Positions 1 through 8,926 of a stretch of DNA of 64,000 bases are shown one piece after another (the first letter of the stretch is position 1; every line of letters begins with the position of its first letter). Under the pieces are notes generated by a model. It ran no database searches and had not been told where the DNA came from. It saw only the letters and a program-made list of their open reading frames with translations. This DNA comes from TMED88 sp964515335 (GTDB lineage Bacteria > Myxococcota_A > UBA9160 > UBA4427). The stretch is taken from NCBI GenBank assembly GCA_964515335.1, contig CAZETS010000015.1:1-64000 (forward strand), written 5' to 3'. The translations under genes were made by a program, and so were the position numbers.

Positions 1-124
1 CTCGGGTTGGCTCGGGAATCACAGTCCGGGTTGGGGCAGAAGAAGCGTGTGCGTCCTGATCGATTTCTTGCCATGAACCGAGATCAAGCAGAAATCATGC
101 CAGGCACAATCCTCGATCCACCGT

Positions 125-658
125 TCAGTTTCCGACCCGCGCGCGCCACCACGTTGCGAGGCCGGTGAAGTCGACCACCCGAGCGCCGTCGTGACGCCGC
201 GCGACGGCGCGGGCCGCTTCGGCGCTCGCGTACGCGAGGACGGGGGGGCCCATCACGCCCGATCGCTCGACGCCCACCACGTAGACGGCGTCCTCGGCCC
301 GCTGCCAGGAGTGCTCGCCGGTGTGGGCGAGCTGCGGATCCTGGTCGGGCCGCATCACCTCGACGAAGACCGATCGGGCCGCACCGTGGGGCGAAGGCGC
401 GTCGAGGTGGACCAGCAGATCGCCGAGCGAGCAGAGGAAGGCGTGCTCGCCGTCGCGGTGAACGACCTGCGCGCGCGGCGCGGTCTGCTCGCTGACCAGC
501 ATGCCGCAGACGGCGCCGGCCTGGTCGACGAGCGCCCGGGGACGATGCTCGTGTGTGCCGGGTCGGCTCTCTCCCGGCCCACAGCCCCACGCCGCGGCGG
601 ACGTCACCGCGAAGATGACGGCCAGGACCGGGCGGCGACGGGCGGGCTGCTGGCTCAC
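125..658 (-). CDS. nosL: NosL, copper-chaperone lipoprotein for nitrous oxide reductase
   Basis: This is a lipoprotein of 177 residues that is expected to deliver Cu(I) to NosZ in the periplasm. The N-terminus is hydrophobic and ends in a lipobox-like AAAWGC. The NosL copper motif appears as VCGMLV, and the C-terminal half carries the family stretch MGPPVLAYAS. I start it at the GTG at 658 because GAGGAG lies 8 nt upstream. The open frame extends further, but that part codes for unlikely Trp/Arg-rich sequence overlapping nosY. It is the last gene of the nosZRDFYL operon, 55 bp after nosY. NosL is normally encoded with nosDFY, so context and motif agree. Confidence 0.9.
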   Translation of the reverse strand: MSQQPARRRPVLAVIFAVTSAAAWGCGPGESRPGTHEHRPRALVDQAGAVCGMLVSEQTAPRAQVVHRDGEHAFLCSLGDLLVHLDAPSPHGAARSVFVEVMRPDQDPQLAHTGEHSWQRAEDAVYVVGVERSGVMGPPVLAYASAEAARAVARRHDGARVVDFTGLATWWRARVGN

Positions 659-713
659 GGACTCTGCTCCTCGCGGATGCGGCGCGCGGAATCGCCGACC
701 CTCGGCCCTCGCT

Positions 714-1508
714 TCAGACCACCTTCTGGCGCCGCAGAAGCGCACCGCTGGCGGCGGCCGGCGCCACCAGCCATGCGCTCCACAGGAGTCCGACGGAGAA
801 CGGTCCGGGCAACCCGGACGATAGCCCCAGGTCGTGCAGCACCTCGGGACCGGCAAACGTCTCCATCATCTGCACGCGGTACAGGCCGGCCGGATTCCCG
901 ACCACCAGCGCCGACACCACGTCCTGCGAGAGTCCCCCGTCGGTCACGACCAGCAGTCCCAGCACGCCGAGGTCGTAGAAGAACACCAGGCCGAACCACA
1001 CGACCACGACGATGCTCGCGGCGGTGACCTGTCTGCGCGTGGCGGTCGAGATCAGCAGTCCGATCGAGAGGAAGGCGAGGCCGAGCAACAGCGTCGGTCC
1101 CGCGAGCCCGACGAGCGCGCTCGCCCCCGCCGGGTCGCTCACCGCCATGGCGGCGCCCAGTCCCAACACGACCGCCGCGGTGAGCGCCAGGCCCCGCCCG
1201 ATCAGCTTGGCGAACACCACCTCGAAGCGTCCCACCGGGAGCGACAGCAGCAGACCGAGGGTGTTGCGCTCGCGCTCTCCCACGATCGCGTCGTGGGAGA
1301 GCACCAGGGCGACCAGTGGCACGAGCAGGCTCGCCAGCGTGACGAGGCTCGGGCCCGTGAGCTTGGCGACGTCGGCGTCTGCGGTGCGGCCGTAGAGACC
1401 GACCGCCGAGGCGAGCAACGCGAACAGCACGCTGATCACCAGCACCCAGCGATCACGTGCCCGCTCGAGGAGTTCGTGCATGACGAGAGCTCGTCCGACG
1501 CGACCCAT
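714..1508 (-). CDS. nosY: NosY, ABC transporter permease of the Nos maturation system
   Basis: An integral membrane protein of about 264 residues with roughly six hydrophobic segments. It is the permease partner of NosF and NosD in assembling the CuZ centre of NosZ. After the first membrane segment comes the family stretch SHDAIVGERERNTLGLLLS, typical of ABC-2/NosY permeases. The chosen ATG is 7 bp after the nosF stop, and its AGGAG overlaps that stop codon. A start 9 codons later (MHELLERAR) resembles the usual NosY N-terminus and is possible. Confidence 0.9.
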   Translation of the reverse strand: MGRVGRALVMHELLERARDRWVLVISVLFALLASAVGLYGRTADADVAKLTGPSLVTLASLLVPLVALVLSHDAIVGERERNTLGLLLSLPVGRFEVVFAKLIGRGLALTAAVVLGLGAAMAVSDPAGASALVGLAGPTLLLGLAFLSIGLLISTATRRQVTAASIVVVVWFGLVFFYDLGVLGLLVVTDGGLSQDVVSALVVGNPAGLYRVQMMETFAGPEVLHDLGLSSGLPGPFSVGLLWSAWLVAPAAASGALLRRQKVV

Positions 1509-1515
1509 GACGCTC

Positions 1516-2430
1516 CTATGCGGCTCCCAACAGCTTGTCGTAGACGGCGTCGAGGGTGGGCTCCTCGACGCGCAGGCCGGCCACAACGCCGGGGAAGCCT
1601 GCCTGGATGCCGACGAGCTCGAGCACCTCGTTGGGCGCGAGCTCGACCAGGATGCGGTCGTCGCGCCGCTCGATGCTGCCCTTGCCCCACTTCCGCACGG
1701 CCTGGCACAGCAGCTCGACCCGGGTCTCGGCAGCGTCGCCGATCTCGAGCCAGATGCGATGGGGCACCTGCGCGCTCCGCCGCAGCACGTCGGGCGTGCC
1801 GTGGGCGCGTACGCGCCCCGCCTGGAGGACGCAGATGTCGTCGACGCGCCGCTCCATCAGGGCCAGGTCGTGGGTGGAGACGAGCACCATGCGGCCGCTC
1901 TCGCGCCACTGCTCGATGACGGACCACAGTACGCCCAGGCCCTCCTGATCGAGGCCCGAGGTCGGCTCGTCGAGCACGAGCAGCTCGGGCGAGGCGAGGA
2001 TCGCCACGCCCAGGCCCAGCCGCTGACGCATGCCGCGCGAGTACCCGCGAATCGCCCGCCGCCCGGCCTGCGTGAGACCGACCTGCTCGAGCACCTCATC
2101 GACGCGCCGCAGCTCGACGGCTCGCGCCCGGGCGAAGAACCGCAGCACCTGGGTGCCGGTCAGGTTCTCCGAGAAGGCGACGGCCTCGGGCAGGTAGCCG
2201 ATGCGGGTCTTCCACTCGCGGTCGATCGCGATCGCGCGGCCGTCCGCCTCGAAGACACCGAAGTCGGGGCGCACCAGCCCGAGCAGCACCTTGATGAGCG
2301 TCGACTTCCCGGCGCCGTTCGGGCCGACCAGCATCGTGGTCCGCCCCGAGCCGAGCGCGAGGCTCACGTCGTCGAGCGCCGGAATCCGGCCGAAGCGCAC
2401 AGTGATGCCGCGTGCCTGCAGCGACTTCAC
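1516..2430 (-). CDS. nosF: NosF, ATP-binding subunit of the Nos ABC transporter
   Basis: A cytoplasmic ABC ATPase of 304 residues that powers NosDFY. Walker A is GPNGAGKS at about 36-43, the signature is YSRGMRQRLGL at 130-140, Walker B LLVLDEP is at about 150-156, and the switch His follows in STHDLAL. The GTG start overlaps the nosD stop by 4 bp (GTGA), with GGAGGAAG upstream, so it is translationally coupled to nosD. The length is normal for NosF. The reading frame continues upstream in the nosD region, but that part is a shadow. Confidence 0.93.
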   Translation of the reverse strand: MKSLQARGITVRFGRIPALDDVSLALGSGRTTMLVGPNGAGKSTLIKVLLGLVRPDFGVFEADGRAIAIDREWKTRIGYLPEAVAFSENLTGTQVLRFFARARAVELRRVDEVLEQVGLTQAGRRAIRGYSRGMRQRLGLGVAILASPELLVLDEPTSGLDQEGLGVLWSVIEQWRESGRMVLVSTHDLALMERRVDDICVLQAGRVRAHGTPDVLRRSAQVPHRIWLEIGDAAETRVELLCQAVRKWGKGSIERRDDRILVELAPNEVLELVGIQAGFPGVVAGLRVEEPTLDAVYDKLLGAA

Positions 2431-3728
2431 GGGGCTTCCTCCGGCGACGCGGCCGAAGCCTCGGCTGCGTCTCCCACGAGCGGCGCCCGGTCGACGATCG
2501 TGGGCGTGCGCAGCAGCGGAAGCCGGTCCGCGAGGTGGGCCAGGGTCTCGAGCGCCGGGCTGCGCAGCAACAGCACCGCGCTGGGATAGCGGTAGAGGAG
2601 CCCCGCCGTGAAGCTGTCGACACGGTGCGGGCGGTCGCCGACGCCGTCGCCGTCCTGGTCCCAGCCGAGATAGTCGCCCCAGCGATTGCCGCGCCCTTCC
2701 GCGCCCCAGATCTGATCCTCGGCGCCCACGTAGTGGACCTGCTCGCGGTTGCCGCGAATCAGGTTCCCAACGACGCGATTGCGCTTGGTGCCCGCCCAGA
2801 CCTTCAGCCCCATGTCGTTGTCGAGCACGACGTTGTCCTCGATCGAGTTGTCGACGCTGGAGAAGAAGAACATGCCGTTGCCGTTTCGCTCGAGCTGGTT
2901 GAATCGGATCGTCGAGTCCTGGACGTCGCGGAAGAGCAGCCCCTGCCGGGAGTTGTCCCGCGCCTCGTTGGCCTCGACGACCAGGTTGCGACTCTCCATC
3001 AGCGCGATGCCCACGACGTTGCCGGTGGTGACGTTGCCACGGAGCGTGTTGTCCCACGAGTACATGTAGTGAATGCCGAAGCGGACGTCGTGGGCCTGAT
3101 TCGAGGCGATCAGGCTGTCCTCGGTGGCCGACACGTAGACCCCGTCGCGTACGCCTTCCACCACGTTGGCCTCGACGACGGCGTTCGACGCGTCGAAGAG
3201 GTGGATGCCGTTGCCGCGGTCCGCGACCCGGATGCCGTCGCGGCCGCGAATCCGGTTGCCGACCAGCCGGGCGCCGTCGGTGCGATGCACCCAGATCCCG
3301 AACGCGCAGTCCTCCAGGACGTTGTCCCGCAGCACCGCGCCCGTCGCCGACTCCTCGACGAACACGCACGCATCCGGCGCACCGATGTCAGTGCCGCTGC
3401 CCCGCACCCCGAGCCCTTCGATGCGCACGCCGGGCGCCGTCACCCGGACCGCCGTCCCGGCATCGCCTCCGTCCACCAGGCCCCCGCGCCCGCGCAGGAT
3501 CAGCGCCTTGTCGATCGTGATGGGGCCTCGGAACACGCCGGGGGCGAGTTCGATCACGTCGCCCGGCCTAGCCGCCGAGAGCGCCGCCGCCAGCGCACCC
3601 TCGGCCGGCTCGACGCGAACCACGCCGGCCGTCGCGGGCGACCCGGCCAGGAGACCGGCGGCGACGGCGACGGCCATCCGGGCCACGCGAGAGCCGATGC
3701 GTGCAGGCGTCGTCGCGTCCGCGCTCAT
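2427..3728 (-). CDS. nosD: NosD, periplasmic copper-binding beta-helix protein
   Basis: NosD is the periplasmic partner of NosFY in NosZ copper-centre maturation. The 433-residue protein has an N-terminal signal peptide (hydrophobic stretch about 17-35). It is followed by the parallel beta-helix (CASH/NosD) domain with repeated Asn/Val/Gly rungs such as GNRIRGRDGIRVAD and EDNVVLDNDMGLKVW. The ATG overlaps the nosR stop by 4 bp (ATGA), and the stop overlaps the nosF start, so the three genes are tightly coupled. Confidence 0.93.
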   Translation of the reverse strand: MSADATTPARIGSRVARMAVAVAAGLLAGSPATAGVVRVEPAEGALAAALSAARPGDVIELAPGVFRGPITIDKALILRGRGGLVDGGDAGTAVRVTAPGVRIEGLGVRGSGTDIGAPDACVFVEESATGAVLRDNVLEDCAFGIWVHRTDGARLVGNRIRGRDGIRVADRGNGIHLFDASNAVVEANVVEGVRDGVYVSATEDSLIASNQAHDVRFGIHYMYSWDNTLRGNVTTGNVVGIALMESRNLVVEANEARDNSRQGLLFRDVQDSTIRFNQLERNGNGMFFFSSVDNSIEDNVVLDNDMGLKVWAGTKRNRVVGNLIRGNREQVHYVGAEDQIWGAEGRGNRWGDYLGWDQDGDGVGDRPHRVDSFTAGLLYRYPSAVLLLRSPALETLAHLADRLPLLRTPTIVDRAPLVGDAAEASAASPEEAP

Positions 3729-5818
3729 ACGTCCCGCACCTCGACGCGGAAGCGCGCGAGCTTCTCCTCGTCACGCTCGGACAGCTCGGGCAGCCCCTCG
3801 AGCCGTGCGATGCCGATCAGCGGCGGGCAGCGAGAAGCGTCGCGGTAGGTGGCCTCGCAGTCCATGCACGAGAGACACTCGCGCGCGTCGATGGTGCCGT
3901 CGGATCGGATCGCCTGGGGCTCACAGCCCCGCGTGCAGACCTGGCACGAGGCGCAGAAGGCGCGACGCCTCGGCCCGGACGGCCGGAAGCTGCTCAGCAG
4001 CGCCAGCCCTCCGCCGAGCGGGCAGACGTAGCGGCAGAACGGCCGGTAGCTGACGAAGGACAGGGCGATCAGCACGAGCCACCACGCCAGGAAACCCGGG
4101 CTCCGCGTCCAGGCCGGCACCAGAAACGTAGACTTGAAGGGCTCGACCTCGGCGAGCTGTTCGCCCAGGATGCTGTCCTGCAGGAACACCCCGAGCAGAG
4201 CCACGAGAATCACGTAGCGGAGATACCGCAGCGGGGTGTGGATCCGGCCGGGCAGCTCCCAGCCCTTCCAGCCGAACCGGCGCGACAGCTTGAAGGCGAG
4301 CTCGTTCATCGCTCCGTACGGGCACACCCAGCCGCAGAACACACCCCGGCCCCAGAAGATCGAGACCGCGAAGATGAAGACCCACAGTACGAAGATCATT
4401 GGCTCACTGAGGAAGAGGCCCCAGCGCCACTCGTGAAAAACCGAGTCCGCCGCGGTCAGGATCTGGGTGACGGATGGCTGGGCACGCAGGTAGACGCCGA
4501 CCAGCAGGAAGCCGATCACGAGACTCGCGAGATGCAATCGCTTGATGCGCTGCGGATCGGCGGTGGTCCAGCGCCGGGCCGAGAAGACGCCGGCGACGAA
4601 GAGCAGGTAGACGAGCAGGACCGCCACGTCGGCGCAGCGGTTGCGCCACGCCTGGACCCAGGGCGCGTCGGAAAGTCGCCAGTCCCTGACGTAGACGGAC
4701 TTCGGCAGGGTGTGGGAGGCGGTGAACTCGTGGAACTCGCGGCTGAAGGCGCCGCGCCGGTCGTAGCGGCTGCCGAGAAACACCAGCTCGTAGGGGGCGC
4801 CCGGGTCGAATCGCGCGTCGCGAAGGATGAAGAGCGCGCCCTCGTTCATCTCCGGCGCCCCTTCGGCGGCGATGTCCGGCATGTTCGAGTAGTCGGTGTC
4901 GCGGAAGGTGACCTCGCGAAGTCCCTGCTGGATGCGCACGCGGTCGAAGATGCCGCCGCGAACGAAGGCCGATCCCTTGAAGGAGCCCGTTCCCCGGTTG
5001 AAGACGACGAACATGTGTTCGCCCTCCTGGAGCTTGCCGGAGTAGTAGGCGTACTCGCGGTCGCCGATCAGCGCGCGGCCCACCTGGGGCGCGTCGGCGA
5101 CGCCGAAGTAGAGGTCCACGTAGGATTCGTCGGAGGTCTCGTCACCGAGCTGCCGGCTCGTCACCACCAGCCGCTGGATTGCGCCGCGCTCGACGAGCTG
5201 CTCGAACGTCCACGGTTCGGGCTCGCTCACGAAGCGGCCGGGGGTCATCGCGGTGGCGGGAAAGACGCCGACGCTCGCCCCGACGGCCCGCGCGGTGTCG
5301 AGCACGGTCACGTTCTGGGCGAGCACGGTGACCGTCGCGCCCGAGATCGCGTCGACCGAGAGCGCGTCGGGCCGACGGGCCCGCCCGACCACGATCCGCT
5401 GCAAGGGCGACTTGCCGGCGTAGAAGTCGACGAAGTCGTGCAGGGCCTGCTCGGGGATGCCCACCAGCAGGATCGGCTCGCTGTGGTGGACGACGCGTGC
5501 ACCGGTGATGATCCCGTCGGCGCCAAGCCCGACGAGCGTGACCATCGGCCTGCCCGAGTAGGCCTTCACGTCGACCAGGTCGGTCGACAGCGCCACCCAG
5601 CCGACGACCTCGCCACGGGGACCCAGCGCCTCCTGATACGGGACGCCCGGGATCGCTCGGAAGCGCTCCGCGCCCGGCATCACCTCCCGGCAGGGCTGCG
5701 TCGCGCAGTCAAGACCCTCCGGTGGCGGATCGGCGGCGTGGACGGCACCCGTCCACGCCGCCGTCACGAGCAGCGCCAACCCGAGCGCTCGTACGAGCGC
5801 TTCGGCTATGTGGAGCAC
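3725..5818 (-). CDS. nosR: NosR, membrane flavo-iron-sulfur protein for nitrous oxide respiration
   Basis: NosR is a polytopic electron-transfer and regulatory protein needed for NosZ activity. The 697 residues comprise a signal/anchor segment, a periplasmic FMN-binding domain with the flavinylation-type motif SGATVTV near residue 160, and a bundle of membrane helices. The helices carry the two conserved CxxxCP motifs (CGWVCPYG and CRYVCPLG). Two C-terminal 4Fe-4S clusters follow (CASCQVCTRGC and CLSCMDC). The start is GTG, 2 bp after the nosZ stop. NosR is characteristic of clade I nos systems. Confidence 0.93.
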   Translation of the reverse strand: MLHIAEALVRALGLALLVTAAWTGAVHAADPPPEGLDCATQPCREVMPGAERFRAIPGVPYQEALGPRGEVVGWVALSTDLVDVKAYSGRPMVTLVGLGADGIITGARVVHHSEPILLVGIPEQALHDFVDFYAGKSPLQRIVVGRARRPDALSVDAISGATVTVLAQNVTVLDTARAVGASVGVFPATAMTPGRFVSEPEPWTFEQLVERGAIQRLVVTSRQLGDETSDESYVDLYFGVADAPQVGRALIGDREYAYYSGKLQEGEHMFVVFNRGTGSFKGSAFVRGGIFDRVRIQQGLREVTFRDTDYSNMPDIAAEGAPEMNEGALFILRDARFDPGAPYELVFLGSRYDRRGAFSREFHEFTASHTLPKSVYVRDWRLSDAPWVQAWRNRCADVAVLLVYLLFVAGVFSARRWTTADPQRIKRLHLASLVIGFLLVGVYLRAQPSVTQILTAADSVFHEWRWGLFLSEPMIFVLWVFIFAVSIFWGRGVFCGWVCPYGAMNELAFKLSRRFGWKGWELPGRIHTPLRYLRYVILVALLGVFLQDSILGEQLAEVEPFKSTFLVPAWTRSPGFLAWWLVLIALSFVSYRPFCRYVCPLGGGLALLSSFRPSGPRRRAFCASCQVCTRGCEPQAIRSDGTIDARECLSCMDCEATYRDASRCPPLIGIARLEGLPELSERDEEKLARFRVEVRDV

Positions 5819-5819
5819 G

Positions 5820-7727
5820 CTACGCCTCGACGATCATTCGGCCCCGCATCTCGAGGTGCAGCGCGTGACAGAACCAGGGGCAGTAGTACCAGTACACCCC
5901 GGGGTCTCCGGCCATGAACGTCATGCTGTTGGTCGCGCGCGGGTTCACGACGAAGTTCACGTCGTGCTTCGACACGTTGAAGCCGTGCGTGAGGTCCTCG
6001 ACGCTGTCGAGATTGGTCTGGATCACCGTGACCCGGTCGCCCGACTTCACACGGAACTCGTTCAGCGCATAGGCGGGCGCCACGCTCGTCACGTAGACAC
6101 GCACCTCGTTCTTGCCCTTGCGGATGACCTTGCTGTCCTTCAGCAGGTCGACACCGTCCTCCTTGGCCATCGCTTCGTAGAACGCGTATCGCGGCCCCGT
6201 CCGCGGATCGACCTTCGCCGGATGGATCAGGTCGCGGCGCACCACCACGCAGTCGTGGGGCTCGGGGTAGGCGGGCCCGTCGTGGGCGAGCCGCATCTGC
6301 GCACCGGAGATGTCGATCAGCTGGTCGTTCTCGTGGTGCAGCGGACCGACGTTCATGAATCGGTCCTTCGAGAACTTGCAGAGGGCGATCAGCCAGTTGC
6401 CGTCGGCCTCCTTCGTCTCGCTCATCGACGCGTTCGTGTGCCCGACCTGGTAGTTGACGTCCAGCTTCTGGACGATCGGGTCGACCGACGGGTCGTCGTA
6501 GGCCCGGATGGCCTGGTCGATGTTCCACTTGGTGATCACCGAGTCGATGAAGATCGAAGTATAGGCGTTGCCGCGGCCGTCGAAGGCGGTGTGGAGCGGC
6601 CCGAGGCCCACCTCCGGCTCGGCGACGACGGCGTCCCGGGGCTCGATCTTGCCAGAGAAGACGTCGTCGAGCTTGCGGATGTCGACGACGGTGACCGTGG
6701 GAGAGAGCTTGCCCGAGCACACCGCGTACTTCCCGCTCGGATCGATGTTGACCCCGTGCGGGCTCTTCGGCACGGGCACGCGCTGGACGTAGGGCCCGTT
6801 CTTCCCCCTCGCGTCCACCACCGGCACCTTGCTCTTGCCGATGCGGATCGTCTTACCCGACTTCACGGCCTTCTCGATGGCCGGGATGTTGAACACGTAG
6901 AGGCAGTCGCGCTCGTTGGCCATCATGCCTTCGAGCGTGGCCGCACGCTCGAGGTTGTAGCAGGTCGCAAACGAGTACTTGTTGTCGTAGTCGGTGGCCG
7001 CGAGGTCCATGTTGCCCTCGACGAGCACCTGCCACTTGACCTCCATCGTGTTGCCGTCGATGGCCGTATGGAGCGCGCCGTAGTTCTCGACGTCGTCCAT
7101 GCCGGTCCCGTCGTTCGGCTGCGGGGTCCGGAACTCGGAGTTGCAGACGACGAGCCCCGTCTCCTTTCGCTGGGGGAAGACCCCGTGGGTTCCCTGCGCG
7201 TTCGGGATGTCGGTGATCGCGTCGACCTCCATCAGGTCGCAGCGCACGCGGGCGATCCGCGCATTCGCCTTGTCGTTCACATACACGTAGCGGCCGTCGT
7301 AGGTGCCGTCCTTGTACGAGAGATGCACGTGGTGGGTGTCGCCCGACACCATCCCGCCGCACAGCTCCTTCGACCAGTCGTCACCCCCCCAGCCCGTCGC
7401 CGAGTCGCGGCCGAAGACCGGAATGCGCTTGATCTCGCGCATCGAGGGAACGCCCACGATGCGAATCTCGCCCGACTGACCGCCGCTCCAGAAGCCGTAG
7501 TAGTCGTCGAGCTTGCCCGGCGGCACCTCGTGGGAGAGGCCGCCCCCGGTGGCCGCGTGGGCCTCCTTCGCGCCCAGGAGACCACCGAGTCCGGATCCCC
7601 CCTCGCGCAGCCCGATCGCGCCGGCGCCGAAGAGACCGGCTCCGACCGCCATGCCTCCCTTCACGAAGCTGCGTCGGCTCGACTTGATCTCTTCCCTGCC
7701 TGCGTCACCACGATCGCGATCCGTCAT
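5820..7727 (-). CDS. nosZ: NosZ, Tat-exported nitrous oxide reductase (clade I type)
   Basis: The periplasmic enzyme that reduces N2O to N2, 635 residues. The N-terminus has a twin-arginine signal (SRRSFVK at 17-23) followed by a hydrophobic stretch. CuZ ligands begin with the DxHHxH-like GDTHHVH (His132, His133, His135). The C-terminal cupredoxin domain has a complete CuA site, with Cys616, Trp618, Cys620, His624 and Met627 in YYCPWFCHALHLEM. The Tat signal and accompanying nosR fit clade I rather than the Sec-exported clade II. It is the first gene of the operon, ahead of nosR, whereas clade I clusters usually place nosR first. Confidence 0.95.
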   Translation of the reverse strand: MTDRDRGDAGREEIKSSRRSFVKGGMAVGAGLFGAGAIGLREGGSGLGGLLGAKEAHAATGGGLSHEVPPGKLDDYYGFWSGGQSGEIRIVGVPSMREIKRIPVFGRDSATGWGGDDWSKELCGGMVSGDTHHVHLSYKDGTYDGRYVYVNDKANARIARVRCDLMEVDAITDIPNAQGTHGVFPQRKETGLVVCNSEFRTPQPNDGTGMDDVENYGALHTAIDGNTMEVKWQVLVEGNMDLAATDYDNKYSFATCYNLERAATLEGMMANERDCLYVFNIPAIEKAVKSGKTIRIGKSKVPVVDARGKNGPYVQRVPVPKSPHGVNIDPSGKYAVCSGKLSPTVTVVDIRKLDDVFSGKIEPRDAVVAEPEVGLGPLHTAFDGRGNAYTSIFIDSVITKWNIDQAIRAYDDPSVDPIVQKLDVNYQVGHTNASMSETKEADGNWLIALCKFSKDRFMNVGPLHHENDQLIDISGAQMRLAHDGPAYPEPHDCVVVRRDLIHPAKVDPRTGPRYAFYEAMAKEDGVDLLKDSKVIRKGKNEVRVYVTSVAPAYALNEFRVKSGDRVTVIQTNLDSVEDLTHGFNVSKHDVNFVVNPRATNSMTFMAGDPGVYWYYCPWFCHALHLEMRGRMIVEA

Positions 7728-8118
7728 TTCATCCCCTCGTCTGTGTTGCCCGCACGCCTCTGCGCGGGAGGAATCTCACCGCGGGATGAGCCAGCGCACG
7801 CGTCCTCGAAGCGAGCGCGATTCCTGACTTCCCGGGACTTCCGATCGGGAATGAGTGCAACGACCGTGCCCCGGGCGAACGATCGCGGCGCCCCAAACCG
7901 CGGCGGGGAGAATCACCACGGGACGCTCGTTGGGCATCGGCTCGACCGCGAAAGCCGTGCGCACGCGCAGCCTTGCGGCCGCCCGGTCAGGCCGCTTGGT
8001 GCGCCGGGGCTCGCTGCACGATCCGGCTCGCGCAGCCGACCGTTTCACGGCACGCAGGCGTGCGACATTAAGCCACACATCGACGCGCACGTGTGCCACG
8101 GCGCCACGACACTGTCGT
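7728..8118. other. Intergenic region upstream of the nos operon
   Basis: A stretch of 391 bp between nosZ and the steroid-reductase-like gene, both on the minus strand. It should contain the nos promoter. I saw no TTGAT-N4-ATCAA (FNR/NnrR) box. The only clear symmetry is a nested inverted repeat at 7820-7852 (ATTCC...GGAAT around TTCCCG...CGGGAA), about 100-125 bp upstream of the nosZ start, which could be an operator. No convincing small gene is present. Confidence 0.4.
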
Positions 8119-8919
8119 CTACCAGACGAAGGGAATCAGGATCCGACGGGCGGCGGGATAGTCGGGAAAGCGTTCGACGTACCAGCGATGCGTGGCGGCC
8201 GAGCGGGGCACGAGGTTCGCGGCGCTGAGCGCGAGGATGTAGACACCCGCCCAGCTCCAGGTGAACAGGGCGAACCCCGCCCAGGCGACGAGCTCGGTGA
8301 GATAGCTCGGGCTGCTCACGTACTCGAAGAGCCCGCCGCGCGGCACCCGGTAGCTCTTGACGCCCTGCTCGACCTCTTCGCGTGTGCGCAGGTTGCGCAG
8401 CGTGGCGTCACAGCGGACGTTCAGCACGAGCGCCGTGTAGTAGACGACTACGCCGAGGACGAATCGCGGGTCCGCGAACCACGACCACCCGGCGCCGCTC
8501 GCCGGCGAGAAGCTCGAGGTGAATGTCCCGTTCAGGTAGCCGTGCAGAGCCGTCGCCAGCCATCCCGCGGCCACGACGAACAGGCTGAACGACGTGGCCT
8601 GTCCGCGCGGCACCCGCATCAGCGCCGGCATCACGAAGCCCCGGTTCGCGTAGTGGACCAACCAGACGAAGAGCACGAACAGCGCGAAGGGCTCGCCCCG
8701 CATGGGCCCCTGCAGGTAGCACCACACGAAGACGACCGGCGCCGGCAGCTCCATCAGCAGCCAGCCCAGCCGCGGGTCGAGCGCGATCCCGAAGCGGTCG
8801 TCCGCGAAGCGGCCATACGGCGTCTTCACGAACAGCGCGGCCACGGCCGTCACCGCAGCGAAGGCGAACGCCGCCAGCAGCGCTCCGTCGTAGACCGGGT
8901 CTCCCGTGTAGTCGAGCAC
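8119..8919 (-). CDS. 3-oxo-5-alpha-steroid 4-dehydrogenase (SRD5A) family membrane enzyme
   Basis: A 266-residue membrane protein with about six hydrophobic segments, matching the steroid 5-alpha-reductase C-terminal family. Hallmarks are the central VHYANRGFVMP and the C-terminal NADPH-binding region with GGLFEYVSSPSYLTELVAW and RSAATHRWYVERFPDYPAARR. The family reduces the C4=C5 bond of 3-oxo-4-ene steroids or long enoyl chains with NADPH. The substrate here is unknown. The GTG start is 7 bp after the stop of the luciferase-like gene upstream, so the two are probably co-transcribed. A polyprenol-reductase or enoyl-reductase role is the main alternative. Confidence 0.85.
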   Translation of the reverse strand: MLDYTGDPVYDGALLAAFAFAAVTAVAALFVKTPYGRFADDRFGIALDPRLGWLLMELPAPVVFVWCYLQGPMRGEPFALFVLFVWLVHYANRGFVMPALMRVPRGQATSFSLFVVAAGWLATALHGYLNGTFTSSFSPASGAGWSWFADPRFVLGVVVYYTALVLNVRCDATLRNLRTREEVEQGVKSYRVPRGGLFEYVSSPSYLTELVAWAGFALFTWSWAGVYILALSAANLVPRSAATHRWYVERFPDYPAARRILIPFVW

Positions 8920-8926
8920 GAGCTGC

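Noticed and set aside
1..124. Gene fragment ahead of nosL
   Set aside because: No frame with family similarity. Only short imperfect GGGTTGG repeats are seen.
3701..5917. Plus-strand frame of 738 codons opposite nosR
   Set aside because: Antisense shadow of nosR, which has all expected Cys motifs.
7728..8118. FNR/NnrR box for the nos operon
   Set aside because: No TTGAT-N4-ATCAA sequence found in the interval.
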